Part shown: positions 26,541 through 35,762 of the stretch, piece by piece
Position numbering within the stretch: the first letter of the stretch is position 1
Layout: the number at the start of each line of letters is the position of its first letter
Source of the DNA: Croceifilum oryzae
GTDB taxonomy: Bacteria; Bacillota; Bacilli; Thermoactinomycetales; Thermoactinomycetaceae
Length of the DNA stretch: 64,000 nt
Assembly (NCBI RefSeq): GCF_030814315.1
Contig: NZ_JAUSUV010000012.1
Span: 1 to 64,000, forward strand
Direction: 5' to 3'
Notes under the pieces: generated by a model
The model's database searches: none
What the model saw: the letters and a program-made list of their open reading frames with translations, nothing else
What the model was told of the DNA's origin: nothing
Position numbers and translations under genes: made by a program

Positions 26541-28685
26541 TTAACCCACCTGTTTCGGCAAGGCTGATTCCACCATCGTAAGACCTACCCGCTCACGATC
26601 CTGATCAATCTGCAACACCCATACATCTACAATATCCCCCACTGTCACAACATCCATTGGGTTTCGTACAAAGCGATCGCTTAGTTTTGAAACGTGGACA
26701 AGCCCATCATTTTTTAAGCCAATATCCACGAAAGCTCCAAAGTCCACTACATTGCGAACTGTTCCTTGCAATTTCATGCCGATCTGAAGATCTTCTACTT
26801 TCAGTACATCTGAACGAAGAAGGGGTGTAGGCATCTCATCACGAGGGTCCCGACCTGGTCGCATGAGGGCTTCTAAGATATCCTGAAGCGTTGGTACTCC
26901 GCAATCTAGTTCCCCTGCCATCGTTTCTACATCAACCGCACTTAACCTCTGCTTGACATGATCGGAACCAATCTCCACAGGTTCTATCTGTAGTTTCGAC
27001 AACAAGGCTTCGGTAATATGATAAGACTCCGGATGAATTGGTGTTTTATCAAGAGGATTCCCACCATCGGTCACGCGTAAAAAACCAATACATTGTTCAT
27101 ATGTTTTCGCACCTAAGCGCGGAACAGACTGTAAATCTCGTCTCGAAGAAAAACGACCTAATTCCTCACGCTTTTTAACAATATTTTTCGCTACCGCTCC
27201 ACTCACACCCGATACATATTGAAGGAGGGAAGCGGAAGCAGTATTCACATTTACGCCTACATAGTTTACTGCTGATTCGACTACATGAGTCAGGCTTTCC
27301 GTAAGCTGCTTTTGAGATACATCATGTTGATATTGACCTACTCCTACCGATTTCGGATCAATTTTCACCAACTCTGCCAATGGATCTTGAACACGACGAG
27401 CAATGGAAACGGCCGAACGACGAGCGGCATCCAGATCTGGGAATTCGTCTTTTGCAACTTTGGAGGCTGAATAGACACTAGCACCCGCCTCATTCACAAT
27501 CAAGTAGTACAGTTTTTGTTTTACTTCTTTTAGCACATCTACAATAAACTGCTCCGTCTCCCGAGAAGCAGTACCATTTCCAATCGCAATCATATTAATC
27601 TGGTATTTCTTGATTAAAGCTAAAACGGCTTTCTTCGCTCCTTCTAGATCGTTATGGGGAGCCGTTGGATAGATCACGTCAATATGTAGTACTTTCCCCG
27701 TCTCGTCAATAACCGCTAGCTTACAACCGGTTCGAAATGCTGGGTCCACTCCTAGTACGATCTTTCCTGCAATTGGCGGCTGAAGTAACAAGTGGCGTAA
27801 ATTCTCGGAAAAAATGTGAATCGCTTGCTCTTCCGCTTGTTCGGTCATCCTCGCATGAGCTTCACGCTCAATCGAAGGGGCAATCAAACGCTTATATGCA
27901 TCTTGAACGACTGCCTCTAGGTACGTATGAATAGGGATAGAGAACCACTTTCGTAGATGAGCAAAAATCCACTCCTCTTCCACTGAAATTTTTACTTTTA
28001 AAAACTCCTCCCTCTCACCCCGATTCACAGCTAGAATACGGTGGGAAGGCATACTGCGTACAGGCTCTGTATACTCATAGTACATCTCATAAACCGAGCG
28101 AGCTTCTGAATCCTTCCCTTTAGAGGTAAGCACTCCGTGGTTCCAGGTATACTCCCGAACCCACTTACGAATCTCAGCATCCTCTGAAAGTTCTTCTGCT
28201 AAGATATCCATTGCCCCTTGAATCGCTTCATCAGCGGACTCTATTCCCTGCTCTGGATTTACAAATGTTATTGCTTCTTGCTCTATTTTATGTAGATCCC
28301 TAGTCGATGCCAAAATCCGTGTTAACGGCTCTAAACCACGCTCTCTTGCCACCGATGCACGTGTTTTACGCTTCGGTCTGTAGGGTAGATATAAGTCTTC
28401 TAACTCTTGTAGCTTGGTAACAGTTTCAATCTTAGCTTGTAATTCTTCCGTTAACTTTCCTTGTTCTTCAATCGTCCGTAAAATCTCTTTACGTCGTTGA
28501 TTCATCTGGGTTAGATAGCGAAAACGCTCCTCTACAGCACGAATTAACTCCTCATCTAAGCTTCCTGTCATCTCTTTTCGATAACGAGCAATAAATGGAA
28601 CGGTATTCCCCTCTTCTAGCAATCCTACCGTTACCTTTACTTGATGAGACTCAATCTCTAACTCTGTCGCAATCTGCTTCCACAT
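26541..28685 (-). CDS. tex: Tex family RNA-binding transcription accessory protein
   Basis: 714 residues from the chosen start. Domain order is that of Tex: N-terminal helical part (VGLLEEGNTVPFIARYRKEMTG), a YqgF/RuvC-like nuclease fold (ILGVDPAFRTGCKLAVID-type), helix-hairpin-helix repeats (SGAVAKNIVKKREELGRFSSR, VPRLGAKTYEQCIGFLR) and a C-terminal S1 domain (GTVRNVVDFGAFVDIGLKNDGLVHVSKLSDRF). The N-terminus is uncertain: the frame is open to 28757, but no start has a strong Shine-Dalgarno; ATG at 28685 gives the usual length. Stands between cmpA and sigB, as in B. subtilis. Confidence 0.93.
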   Translation of the reverse strand: MWKQIATELEIESHQVKVTVGLLEEGNTVPFIARYRKEMTGSLDEELIRAVEERFRYLTQMNQRRKEILRTIEEQGKLTEELQAKIETVTKLQELEDLYLPYRPKRKTRASVARERGLEPLTRILASTRDLHKIEQEAITFVNPEQGIESADEAIQGAMDILAEELSEDAEIRKWVREYTWNHGVLTSKGKDSEARSVYEMYYEYTEPVRSMPSHRILAVNRGEREEFLKVKISVEEEWIFAHLRKWFSIPIHTYLEAVVQDAYKRLIAPSIEREAHARMTEQAEEQAIHIFSENLRHLLLQPPIAGKIVLGVDPAFRTGCKLAVIDETGKVLHIDVIYPTAPHNDLEGAKKAVLALIKKYQINMIAIGNGTASRETEQFIVDVLKEVKQKLYYLIVNEAGASVYSASKVAKDEFPDLDAARRSAVSIARRVQDPLAELVKIDPKSVGVGQYQHDVSQKQLTESLTHVVESAVNYVGVNVNTASASLLQYVSGVSGAVAKNIVKKREELGRFSSRRDLQSVPRLGAKTYEQCIGFLRVTDGGNPLDKTPIHPESYHITEALLSKLQIEPVEIGSDHVKQRLSAVDVETMAGELDCGVPTLQDILEALMRPGRDPRDEMPTPLLRSDVLKVEDLQIGMKLQGTVRNVVDFGAFVDIGLKNDGLVHVSKLSDRFVRNPMDVVTVGDIVDVWVLQIDQDRERVGLTMVESALPKQVG

Positions 28686-28811
28686 CTGAACCTGATCCAA
28701 ACAACACACCACACTTTCTTCTGCTATAAAAATTTTGGAATATAGACATTTTACCATAAGAAAAACACACAGAATATTCCATTCAAATAGAATACTGTGT
28801 GCTTTTAAATT

Positions 28812-29597
28812 CTACATTACTTCAGAAGGTTCCATACGAATAGCTTGTCGTAATTTCGTAAGAGCCCGGCGTTGTAATCGCGAAACATGCATTTGGGAAA
28901 TTCCTAGCTGATCCCCAACCTGTTTCTGACTCAAGTTTTCAAAGAAAGTGAGTTGCAAAATTTCCTTTTCACGCTCGTTTAAAACGTGGAATGCCTTTTG
29001 TAACAACATCTTCTGATCAACCTGATCATAACCCCGGTCTTCATTTCCGACTAAGTCAAGCAATGTCACTTGGCTACCGTCCGAACTAGCTTCAATCGGA
29101 CTATCGACAGAAACCGCCTGGTAACTCCGTCCCATCTCCATCGTTTCGAGCACTTCTTCTGGAGTAACATCCAAATAATCCGCAATCTCCGACACTTGTG
29201 GAGAGCGCTGGAATTTTGTCGTCAACTCTTCGACAGCTCGTTTGATTCGTGGACCTAATTCCTTGATTCGACGCGGAACATGAACACTCCAAGTCTTATC
29301 ACGAATATGCCTCTTAATTTCCCCCACGATGGTAGGAACGGCAAACCCTTCAAAACTACGTCCAAAGTCAGGATCAAACCGCTTCAAGGCAGCAAGCAAA
29401 CCAATCATCCCTACTTGCGCTAGATCCTCAAATGGTTCCATCCCTCTAGAAAATTTATATGCCAATGTGTCAACTAAACTTTTATAGTGCCCAACTAAAC
29501 GTTCCTGTGCTTCAGAATCCCCATTCTGCTGATACCGCTCAATTAAAGATTTTATCGTTTCGTCATCGAGTGGGGTAGGACGCGGGCGACTCGACAT
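28812..29597 (-). CDS. sigB: General stress sigma factor SigB
   Basis: 261 residues, group 3 sigma factor. Region 2 (HYKSLVDTLAYKFSRGMEPFEDLAQVGMIGLLAALKRFD), region 3 and region 4 (LNEREKEILQLTFFENLSQKQVGDQLGISQMHVSRLQRRAL) are complete. The start at 29595-29597 has GAGGTGGG upstream and lies inside the end of rsbW. Last gene of rsbU-rsbV-rsbW-sigB; the order and the tex neighbour identify SigB rather than SigF. No rsbX follows. Confidence 0.94.
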   Translation of the reverse strand: MSSRPRPTPLDDETIKSLIERYQQNGDSEAQERLVGHYKSLVDTLAYKFSRGMEPFEDLAQVGMIGLLAALKRFDPDFGRSFEGFAVPTIVGEIKRHIRDKTWSVHVPRRIKELGPRIKRAVEELTTKFQRSPQVSEIADYLDVTPEEVLETMEMGRSYQAVSVDSPIEASSDGSQVTLLDLVGNEDRGYDQVDQKMLLQKAFHVLNEREKEILQLTFFENLSQKQVGDQLGISQMHVSRLQRRALTKLRQAIRMEPSEVM

Positions 29598-30048
29598 GAG
29601 AACCCACCTCATTTTTTCGAATGTATTTGGTCATACGTACAGTAACGCCATCATCGCCATCAATGTCAACTTGATCCATCAGACTACGCATTAGATATAA
29701 CCCGAGTCCGCGTTCACGTACTAAGCTCATTGATATCTCAAATTGAATAGGACCTGTACGAGATTCTACTTCACTGGCATCAAAGCTATGACCTTGGTCT
29801 ACTACTTCTATTTCTAACCGATTTTCAAATATGTTACAGGATAACCCAATCTCACCGTTTTCACCAGAGTAGGCATGTTCGACAGAGTTGGTACAAGCCT
29901 CCGACACAGCGAGTTTTAGATCTTCAATATCGTCATAAGAAAAACCCATCCGATTGGCTATTCCCGAAACAGCCAATCGAGCAATTGCCACGTAATCTGG
30001 CTTCGCTGGAATCGTCAAGTTTACCAAATCTAACGGCTGCTCCCTCAT
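29563..30048 (-). CDS. rsbW: Anti-sigma-B factor, serine kinase RsbW
   Basis: 161 residues, GHKL-fold kinase. The N box KLAVSEACTNSVEHAY and the G-box GLGLYLMRSLMDQVDI are visible. RsbW binds SigB and phosphorylates RsbV, so it is the switch of the stress response. ATGA overlap with rsbV and overlap of its 3' end with sigB indicate coupled translation. Confidence 0.96.
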   Translation of the reverse strand: MREQPLDLVNLTIPAKPDYVAIARLAVSGIANRMGFSYDDIEDLKLAVSEACTNSVEHAYSGENGEIGLSCNIFENRLEIEVVDQGHSFDASEVESRTGPIQFEISMSLVRERGLGLYLMRSLMDQVDIDGDDGVTVRMTKYIRKNEVGSHVESPASYPTR

Positions 30049-30380
30049 GATTTCCCATCCTCCTGGTTATCTGGTCCAAATTCCATAATTTCTTGAAGCC
30101 CAGTAATACGAAACAGGCGCGCGAGTCGGGAATTCATTCCAGAGATGATCAATTTCCCACCTGAAGATTTTTGCGCTTTGTATGCACCGATTAGTACACC
30201 TAACCCTGTGCTGTCAATGTAATCGACTCCAGCTAGATCGAGATGAATGTGACTACCTCCCTGACAAAGAGTCAGTAGTTTTTCGCGTAGTTGAGGAGCT
30301 GTGTACACATCTATCTCTCCAAATACTGCTAAATCAATTGTATGTTCACGTTCACTGTGCTCACGGATTGTTATATTCAT
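30045..30380 (-). CDS. rsbV: Anti-anti-sigma factor RsbV
   Basis: 111 residues, STAS domain. The phosphorylatable Ser is in LAGVDYIDSTGLGVLIGAYK. Unphosphorylated RsbV sequesters RsbW and frees SigB. The ATG at 30378-30380 has GGAGGTTGAG upstream; a TTG codon five residues earlier lies in that Shine-Dalgarno region. Overlaps rsbW by 4 nt. Confidence 0.96.
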   Translation of the reverse strand: MNITIREHSEREHTIDLAVFGEIDVYTAPQLREKLLTLCQGGSHIHLDLAGVDYIDSTGLGVLIGAYKAQKSSGGKLIISGMNSRLARLFRITGLQEIMEFGPDNQEDGKS

Positions 30381-30409
30381 AGACTCAACCTCCAAACCAT
30401 GCTTTGAAT

Positions 30410-31426
30410 TTACAATTTGTTTTTGCCCTCTCGTTTGATGACCATAATCGTCTGATCATCTAACATTTGATAACCTGAAAGCTCATAAATACGTTTATAT
30501 ACTTTCTCCGCAATCTCTTGGGCAGGCAGATGAAGATATTTTTTAGCTAGCTCACAGAAATCAGAGCGCTCAATAAATTCTCCATCAAAGCGAGTTTCCG
30601 TTACTCCGTCGGTCAACAAGATAATGACATCACCTTCAGCCAAATGTAGCTGAAACTCGGGATACTCCACATGCGAAGTAACTCCTAGAACCAATCCTTG
30701 GGTGTCCATATCCTCAAATTGACCAGTATCTGCCCGATAGATGAAGCCTGGTTCATGGCCTGCGGTAGCGTATCGGAATGAATGATTTAAAGAATCATAT
30801 ACCCCGTATACCATCGTGATAAACATGTTAGGCAAAATATTTCTTTCTACTACTGTGTTCAGTTCTTGTAAAATCTCAGATGGTTTTGGCTGGTAATAAT
30901 CCATATCATCCATCGAGTACTTAATCATCGACATACAAAGTGCCGCAGGAATTCCTTTGCCAATGATATCCGCAATCGCAATCCCGAGTACTCCATCACC
31001 ATACTGAACAAAGTTATAGTAATCTCCGCTCATTGTTTTAGATGCATAGCTAGCAACTCCTAGATCGACACCTTCAAGAGGGGGTGGAGACTCGGGTAAT
31101 AGCGTTCTTTGGAGATGTACAGCTACTTCAATTTCATCTTCTAATTCTTGGTGACGAGTAGCAATATTTTTATCAACTCGATATTGAACACCATAACCAA
31201 CCATCACTTCTAATAGCAGGTCAAAAGATGTCTTTACATCTGAATGCAAATCTGGAATTAACTTCTTCAATGTTTCTATATAGTGGTTAAGCACCTCATC
31301 AGGCGGGATCTTTTGATCCATGATCCACTTATTTAGTTGTTGAACTCCATAAAGATTTTCTTCTTTCGGATCATGTAAATACGAAGCAAGGAGCCGTTCG
31401 AAATCTGTTTGTAATTTTTCTCTCAT
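30410..31426 (-). CDS. rsbU: Phosphoserine phosphatase RsbU (PP2C, SigB activator)
   Basis: 338 residues. Residues 1-85 match the RsbT-binding helical domain of RsbU (LQTDFERLLASYLHDPKEENLYGVQQ...), and the PP2C-type phosphatase domain has MSGDYYNFVQYGDGVLGIAIADIIGKGIPAALCMS and LLTDGVTE with the metal-binding Asp residues. RsbU dephosphorylates RsbV-P. The presence of the RsbT-binding domain is notable because no rsbR/S/T genes are next to it. AAGGGGATAAATTT precedes the ATG. Confidence 0.94.
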   Translation of the reverse strand: MREKLQTDFERLLASYLHDPKEENLYGVQQLNKWIMDQKIPPDEVLNHYIETLKKLIPDLHSDVKTSFDLLLEVMVGYGVQYRVDKNIATRHQELEDEIEVAVHLQRTLLPESPPPLEGVDLGVASYASKTMSGDYYNFVQYGDGVLGIAIADIIGKGIPAALCMSMIKYSMDDMDYYQPKPSEILQELNTVVERNILPNMFITMVYGVYDSLNHSFRYATAGHEPGFIYRADTGQFEDMDTQGLVLGVTSHVEYPEFQLHLAEGDVIILLTDGVTETRFDGEFIERSDFCELAKKYLHLPAQEIAEKVYKRIYELSGYQMLDDQTIMVIKREGKNKL

Positions 31427-31498
31427 AAATTTATCCCCTTGGATCTGATCTCCTCATCGAAATGGTTCGTTTATAATATCATACACCAGAAATAGGCA

Positions 31499-31534
31499 TA
31501 AAAAAAGAGAACGTGCAAGATCAATGCCGTTCTC
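31499..31534 (-). terminator. Terminator between ndoA and rsbU
   Basis: GAGAACG pairs with CGTTCTC around a loop of about 14 nt, followed on the minus strand by TTTTTTTATG. It separates the toxin-antitoxin genes from the sigB operon, so rsbU needs its own promoter. Confidence 0.75.
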
Positions 31535-31576
31535 ATGCCATCATCCCAAAGGAAAATCAGCCTAATCTATCAAAAT

Positions 31577-31927
31577 CTAGAAATCAATAACTCCTAAACT
31601 AATTTGCAGAGCTTCATTTACTCGATACATCATCTCATCATCTAAATGAGTAATCTTATCAGTAAGTCGCTGTTTATCAATCGTCCGTATCTGCTCAAGC
31701 AAAATAACGGAATCCCGATCAAATCCGTACACCTTTGCATCAATTTCTACATGGGTAGGTAGTTTGGCCTTTTGGATTTGTGCAGTAATCGCGGCGACAA
31801 TCACAGTGGGGCTAAATCGGTTACCGATATCGTTTTGTATGACCAAAACAGGACGAACCCCTCCCTGTTCAGATCCGACCACAGGGGAAAGATCAGCAAA
31901 GTAGACATCGCCACGTTTTACTATCAA
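31577..31927 (-). CDS. ndoA: Endoribonuclease toxin NdoA (EndoA / MazF family)
   Basis: 116 residues, the length of B. subtilis EndoA. It starts [33 protein letters not shown], the MazF/PemK signature, with [22 protein letters not shown]-like core and [13 protein letters not shown] towards the C-terminus. It cleaves mRNA at UACAU-type sites in B. subtilis. It follows the antitoxin gene by 5 bp and lies in the conserved alr-ndoAI-ndoA-rsb order, a chromosomal housekeeping location. Confidence 0.97.
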   Translation of the reverse strand: MIVKRGDVYFADLSPVVGSEQGGVRPVLVIQNDIGNRFSPTVIVAAITAQIQKAKLPTHVEIDAKVYGFDRDSVILLEQIRTIDKQRLTDKITHLDDEMMYRVNEALQISLGVIDF

Positions 31928-31932
31928 ACCGA

Positions 31933-32205
31933 CTACACCCCACTAACTAATCGATCCAAAGTATCCTCAGCTTCTTCTTCTGCTTCAAAGGCTTCGTGCG
32001 AGATGTTTAAGTTAATCCGCGCCATCTCCATGTATCCCCTTTGCATCATCTCCCGAATAAGTCGCTTTTTCCGCTCTTGAAGATACAACTTCATCGCTTG
32101 CCGAATAAACTCACTGCGATTGGAGTTATCTCGTTCGACCATTCCATCTACTTCTTGTAGAAGATTTTTGGGTAGGCTGATCATAATTCTCTTGGTACTA
32201 GACAA
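31933..32205 (-). CDS. ndoAI: Antitoxin NdoAI (MazE-like, ribbon-helix-helix)
   Basis: 90 residues from a TTG start. The ribbon-helix-helix part ([17 protein letters not shown]...[14 protein letters not shown]) binds DNA, and the C-terminal part ([38 protein letters not shown]) matches the EndoAI tail that blocks NdoA. TTG at 32203-32205 has GGGGGTG 7 nt upstream and gives an N-terminus aligned with EndoAI; ATG 32262 adds an unconserved stretch. Confidence 0.9.
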   Translation of the reverse strand: MSSTKRIMISLPKNLLQEVDGMVERDNSNRSEFIRQAMKLYLQERKKRLIREMMQRGYMEMARINLNISHEAFEAEEEAEDTLDRLVSGV

Positions 32206-32252
32206 CTTGCGCACCCCCAACCAATCATCACCGTTAGCGATTCTCCCTATCA

Positions 32253-32281
32253 ATACTATCATTATGTTGATTCTATTGCAA
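32253..32281 (-). promoter_or_regulatory. Promoter of the ndoAI-ndoA operon
   Basis: Minus strand -35 TTGCAA (32276-32281), 17-bp spacer, -10 TAGTAT (32253-32258), about 50 nt ahead of the antitoxin start. Confidence 0.6.
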
Positions 32282-32441
32282 AATTATACTTTCTCTAAAT
32301 ACGCATGCAAAGTCGCATAAGAAAGTACTCCCTGACACACAGAGTAATTTATTCGCTTCATCCAAGAAAATTCCTGCCGCTTATAGAAGGTTTATGCTTA
32401 AAAAGTACCACAAACACCTCTTTTTTGAAACATACTGGTAA

Positions 32442-33632
32442 TTATTGCATAAGGCTGTTCACTACCTCAATCACTTTCCCTTGGTAGGTATAAATACGCG
32501 GGATTCTCTTCTGAAGCATACAAGTCACTTCATAGTTGATCGTGCCTAACCATTTTGCCACTTCATCCACACAGATTTCCTCTGTACCCTGTGACCCGTA
32601 TACCACAGCCTCATCTCCAACATGCACCGGCATTGCCTCATCTACACGTACGACTAACTGATCCATACAAACCGTTCCCACTACAGGCACACGTACTCCA
32701 TTTAATAGTACAAAGCCTTTGTTCGAAAGAGAACGCGAGTAGCCATCTGCATAACCAATTGGTAATGTAGCTAGCCACTCGTCTCCTTGTGTTGTATAAG
32801 TCTTCCCATAACTAATACCTTTATCGGCTGAGACTTTCTTAAGATGGGCTACTTTGGTAACAAGGCGTAGAGCAGGGATTAACTTTAAATCAGAATGACT
32901 TAATTCATCAGATGGATACATTCCATATAAGCCTACGCCCACACGAACCATTTGATGATGCTGATTTTTTTCTACCATCGTTGCTGCACTGTTGGAAGAA
33001 TGATAGATCGGAATCTCAAAGCCAGCTTGTTTCACATCTTCTCTCACTAGCTCAAAGCCCTCAATCTGTTTATTAAAATAGCTACGCTCTTCCTCGTCAG
33101 CCGTTGAGAAATGTGTATAAAGCCCTTCCACATAAATGCTTGAATACCGCATCGCTTGGTGCAGGAAGGGGATAACTTCCGATGTCTGAATACCTAATCT
33201 ACCCATCCCTGTATCTATCTTAATATGAATAGTTGCTTTTTTATTCTGCTTCTTTGCTTCCTCTTGGACTTGCTCGAGTAGATAGCTTGAATAGACCGTA
33301 ATAGTTAAATCATGCTGAATAGCTGCTTCGATTGCATGAGGTGGTGTATATCCTAAGACCAAGATTGGTATCGTAATTCCAGCTTGTCGTAGTTGAATTC
33401 CTTCATCCACAAAAGCAACCCCGAGACGGTCTACACCCGCCTCCATTGCTGCTTTCGCAATCGGCACCATCCCATGACCGTACGCGTTCGCTTTTACTGT
33501 TACTAATAGATTTACCTGATCTCCAATCCAGCGCCGATACTCTTGAATGTTATGATGTATCGCATCTAGATTAACTTCAATATAAGTGTCGCGATAAAAA
33601 GATTGTATCGATTTTGTTTGTATGTTGTTCAT
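32442..33632 (-). CDS. alr: Alanine racemase
   Basis: 396 residues. PLP-dependent enzyme making D-Ala for peptidoglycan. The PLP lysine is K47 in LLVTVKANAYGHG; the second-domain catalytic Tyr is in DKGISYGKTYTT; the VRVGVGLYGMYPSDEL and GTVCMDQLVVRVDEA segments are typical. A short C-terminal extension ends in VNSLMQ. Its place between ydcC and ndoAI matches B. subtilis dal/alrA. Confidence 0.96.
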   Translation of the reverse strand: MNNIQTKSIQSFYRDTYIEVNLDAIHHNIQEYRRWIGDQVNLLVTVKANAYGHGMVPIAKAAMEAGVDRLGVAFVDEGIQLRQAGITIPILVLGYTPPHAIEAAIQHDLTITVYSSYLLEQVQEEAKKQNKKATIHIKIDTGMGRLGIQTSEVIPFLHQAMRYSSIYVEGLYTHFSTADEEERSYFNKQIEGFELVREDVKQAGFEIPIYHSSNSAATMVEKNQHHQMVRVGVGLYGMYPSDELSHSDLKLIPALRLVTKVAHLKKVSADKGISYGKTYTTQGDEWLATLPIGYADGYSRSLSNKGFVLLNGVRVPVVGTVCMDQLVVRVDEAMPVHVGDEAVVYGSQGTEEICVDEVAKWLGTINYEVTCMLQKRIPRIYTYQGKVIEVVNSLMQ

Positions 33633-33715
33633 GAAGTCTCACTTCCAAGTGATTTGTTATGTTGCCATTATACCAAATCACACGAAAGCTGTCCGATCAC
33701 TCATATTGGAAAGGA

Positions 33716-34729
33716 TTATTTCTGACTTTGATTGGTAAGAGAGGTAGCTATTTCGATCATCTCTGATGTATCCATACTTGATACCATCTCATATTCGACT
33801 TGTCTCTCAGAATCTACCCAGGTAAGGCTTTTTTGAGTAGAAAATTCCAACAGCATGCCTAGAGAGCTCTGAACTTGCACAGGTTTTCCATAAGATGCTT
33901 TTTCAAGTTGGTCTGGCATCGCTTTTCGTTGCGAGATCGTAAATGGTTTTGCCCCTTGGAACCTTTGCACCACAATGGACCCGTTTGCACCTTGAATTGT
34001 TTGTTCATCTGCTAACGTCGTTCCCTGCGGAATGACTCCTGGTGTAATGGTGCTCAATTCAGAGTGCATACGACCCAAAGTCTCCTTTGATGGTACAGGT
34101 GCTTGGGTTAAATTCCGCTCCGAATCAAAAACATCTTTATCAAACTTTGTGCCGTATTCAAATCGATCGAAAACCATCTTTACGACAGACTGATCTTTCT
34201 CATCATAGACTTCTACTTTTTCTGGTTTGTAATCCGAAGTAAGCCAAATCTTCTGCTTCACCCACGTTTTGTTCATATACTTGGTTGTAGACACTTCGAA
34301 TTGATAGCCCTTCTCGCCAGTCTCCACCTTTCTCGAACTGTCCTCCACTATACTCGATAAGATGGTTTGGTAAAGATATATCTGTCCACTTGTAGCAGGC
34401 CAATCACTCTGAAAGCGATAACTCTTCTTTAAATGAGGCGTTAAGACGTATACACCTTTTTCGTTTTTGAGTAGGACCTGTGTAACATCGCTTGTCTCAT
34501 TTTTCAATTGAACCCGATAGAGATTCGGACTTTTGTACCAAACCTCCACATCCACTTCTTGATTCTTTTTCCCTGATTGTAGAGTTAATTTCCCATGCCC
34601 CGTATAAGAATCAATCTTTTCGGGCTGCTTCCGAAGATCCGAAACGACATCTTCAGAAGACTTTTCACAAGCCGACAAAAAAAGGGACAGTATTAGAGCG
34701 AACGCGAGAAACCATGATTTTTGACGCAT
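33716..34729 (-). CDS. ydcC: YdcC-like lipoprotein (LolA/RseB-fold, sporulation-linked)
   Basis: 337 residues. A lipoprotein signal peptide with lipobox LSAC places lipidated C21 at the outer face of the membrane. The mature part (VSDLRKQPEKIDSYTGHGKLTL..., VEVWYKSPNLYRVQLKNE) has the LolA-like beta fold. The B. subtilis homologue YdcC is a sigma-E dependent mother-cell protein with the same neighbours (acpS upstream, alr downstream). Biochemical function is unknown. Confidence 0.88.
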   Translation of the reverse strand: MRQKSWFLAFALILSLFLSACEKSSEDVVSDLRKQPEKIDSYTGHGKLTLQSGKKNQEVDVEVWYKSPNLYRVQLKNETSDVTQVLLKNEKGVYVLTPHLKKSYRFQSDWPATSGQIYLYQTILSSIVEDSSRKVETGEKGYQFEVSTTKYMNKTWVKQKIWLTSDYKPEKVEVYDEKDQSVVKMVFDRFEYGTKFDKDVFDSERNLTQAPVPSKETLGRMHSELSTITPGVIPQGTTLADEQTIQGANGSIVVQRFQGAKPFTISQRKAMPDQLEKASYGKPVQVQSSLGMLLEFSTQKSLTWVDSERQVEYEMVSSMDTSEMIEIATSLTNQSQK

Positions 34730-34887
34730 ATCCCATTTCCCCCTCCGATTTCCCGGGAAATATGTCGGTTAGTCTGATACTATTTCCTGACAGAATCCGC
34801 AATCTCTGTAGTATTAAGGCAGATAGTTCGTCATCTTTGTCCTAACCGCACTACCATTATATGAATCGTCTAATATGGTTATACCAA

Positions 34888-35262
34888 TCAATCCAATTCA
34901 ATTACGGCTGTTGCGACTGCATATCGCCGGCTATGGGAAATAGAAAGAAGAATCCTAGCATGGCGATCCCCAAAAAAAGATTCCATCACATGTTCCGCAA
35001 GTTGTACCCTCGGGGCTCCTAGTTCATCTTTTACGATCGAGATATCATGAAAGCCTAGTTGTGATCCAATTCCTGTGCCTAGAGCTTTCGAAATGGCTTC
35101 CTTCGCCGCAAAACGACCTGCTATGTATTCAATCGTTCGTTTTGAAAGAGATGATAGATGGATTTGTTCTGCATGGCTTAAAATTCGCTTCGTAAAGCGA
35201 TCTGAATGGACTTTAGCGATTCTGTCGATCTCGACTATGTCTGTTCCGATTCCGAAAATCAT
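34888..35262 (-). CDS. acpS: Holo-[acyl-carrier-protein] synthase
   Basis: 124 residues. Transfers 4'-phosphopantetheine from CoA to ACP. The metal-binding Asp is in GIGTDIVEIDRI and the Glu in AGRFAAKEAISKALGTGIG; SISHSRRYAVATAV ends the enzyme. Gene order acpS-ydcC-alr is as in B. subtilis. Confidence 0.96.
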   Translation of the reverse strand: MIFGIGTDIVEIDRIAKVHSDRFTKRILSHAEQIHLSSLSKRTIEYIAGRFAAKEAISKALGTGIGSQLGFHDISIVKDELGAPRVQLAEHVMESFFGDRHARILLSISHSRRYAVATAVIELD

Positions 35263-35762
35263 ATTGGTTCTCCCCTTTTTTCTATTATTTACTAGGTTAT
35301 TTGCGTTTATCAGCTGTCTAGTAGATTATACATTGCTCCTAATCGGTACTATTAATGTTCAATTAAGTATTGCATTTATCCGAAAATCGTAGTACATTCT
35401 ACTCGTTCGATTTTTTTATAACGATATTGTATACATTTGTTCTTAAACAAAACCATTTTACCTTTTTCTTCTTACTAATCCCAACCATACGGCCTATGTT
35501 TTTCCGGTTTTCTAGGTTCAAACTGGTGTTTCAGCGTCACTGGTTGGCCTTTGAAAACAATCAAGAGTCAGAGAGGATTGTACTCATCAATCCCCTCTGA
35601 CTCTTTGTTTATATACAATCTTCATCACGTTTTTCAGAACAAATATGACAAATATGACAAATATTAAACAAGATATAACGTTCTCTTCACATATTCCCCT
35701 ACTAAAGTCAACAGTGTTTTTTTATGATATTTATGAAGTTTCACATAAGAGGGGGATCTCAC
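35263..35762. other. 500-bp gene-free stretch with an orphan hairpin and direct repeats
   Basis: No credible gene. It contains a strong inverted repeat at 35563-35607 (AGAGTCAGAG-GGATTG with its complement, 7-nt loop) followed by a T-rich tail on the plus strand, although no plus-strand gene precedes it. Further on, ATATGACAA repeats (about 35643-35662, 9-bp period) lie upstream of the alkaline phosphatase gene. I see no clear Pho box with 11-bp spacing. Confidence 0.6.
35563..35607 (+). terminator. Orphan terminator-like hairpin upstream of the alkaline phosphatase gene
   Basis: 17-nt arms with one mismatch, then TTTGTTTATA. Since acpS runs away to the left and the next gene starts at 35763, this may end a small RNA transcribed rightwards from about 35300-35450, or shield the phosphatase from read-through. 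No small RNA is proven. Confidence 0.55.

Noticed and set aside
35640-35665. Pho box ahead of the alkaline phosphatase gene
   Set aside because: The direct repeats have a 9-bp period and TATGACA core rather than TT(A/C/T)ACA with 11-bp spacing.
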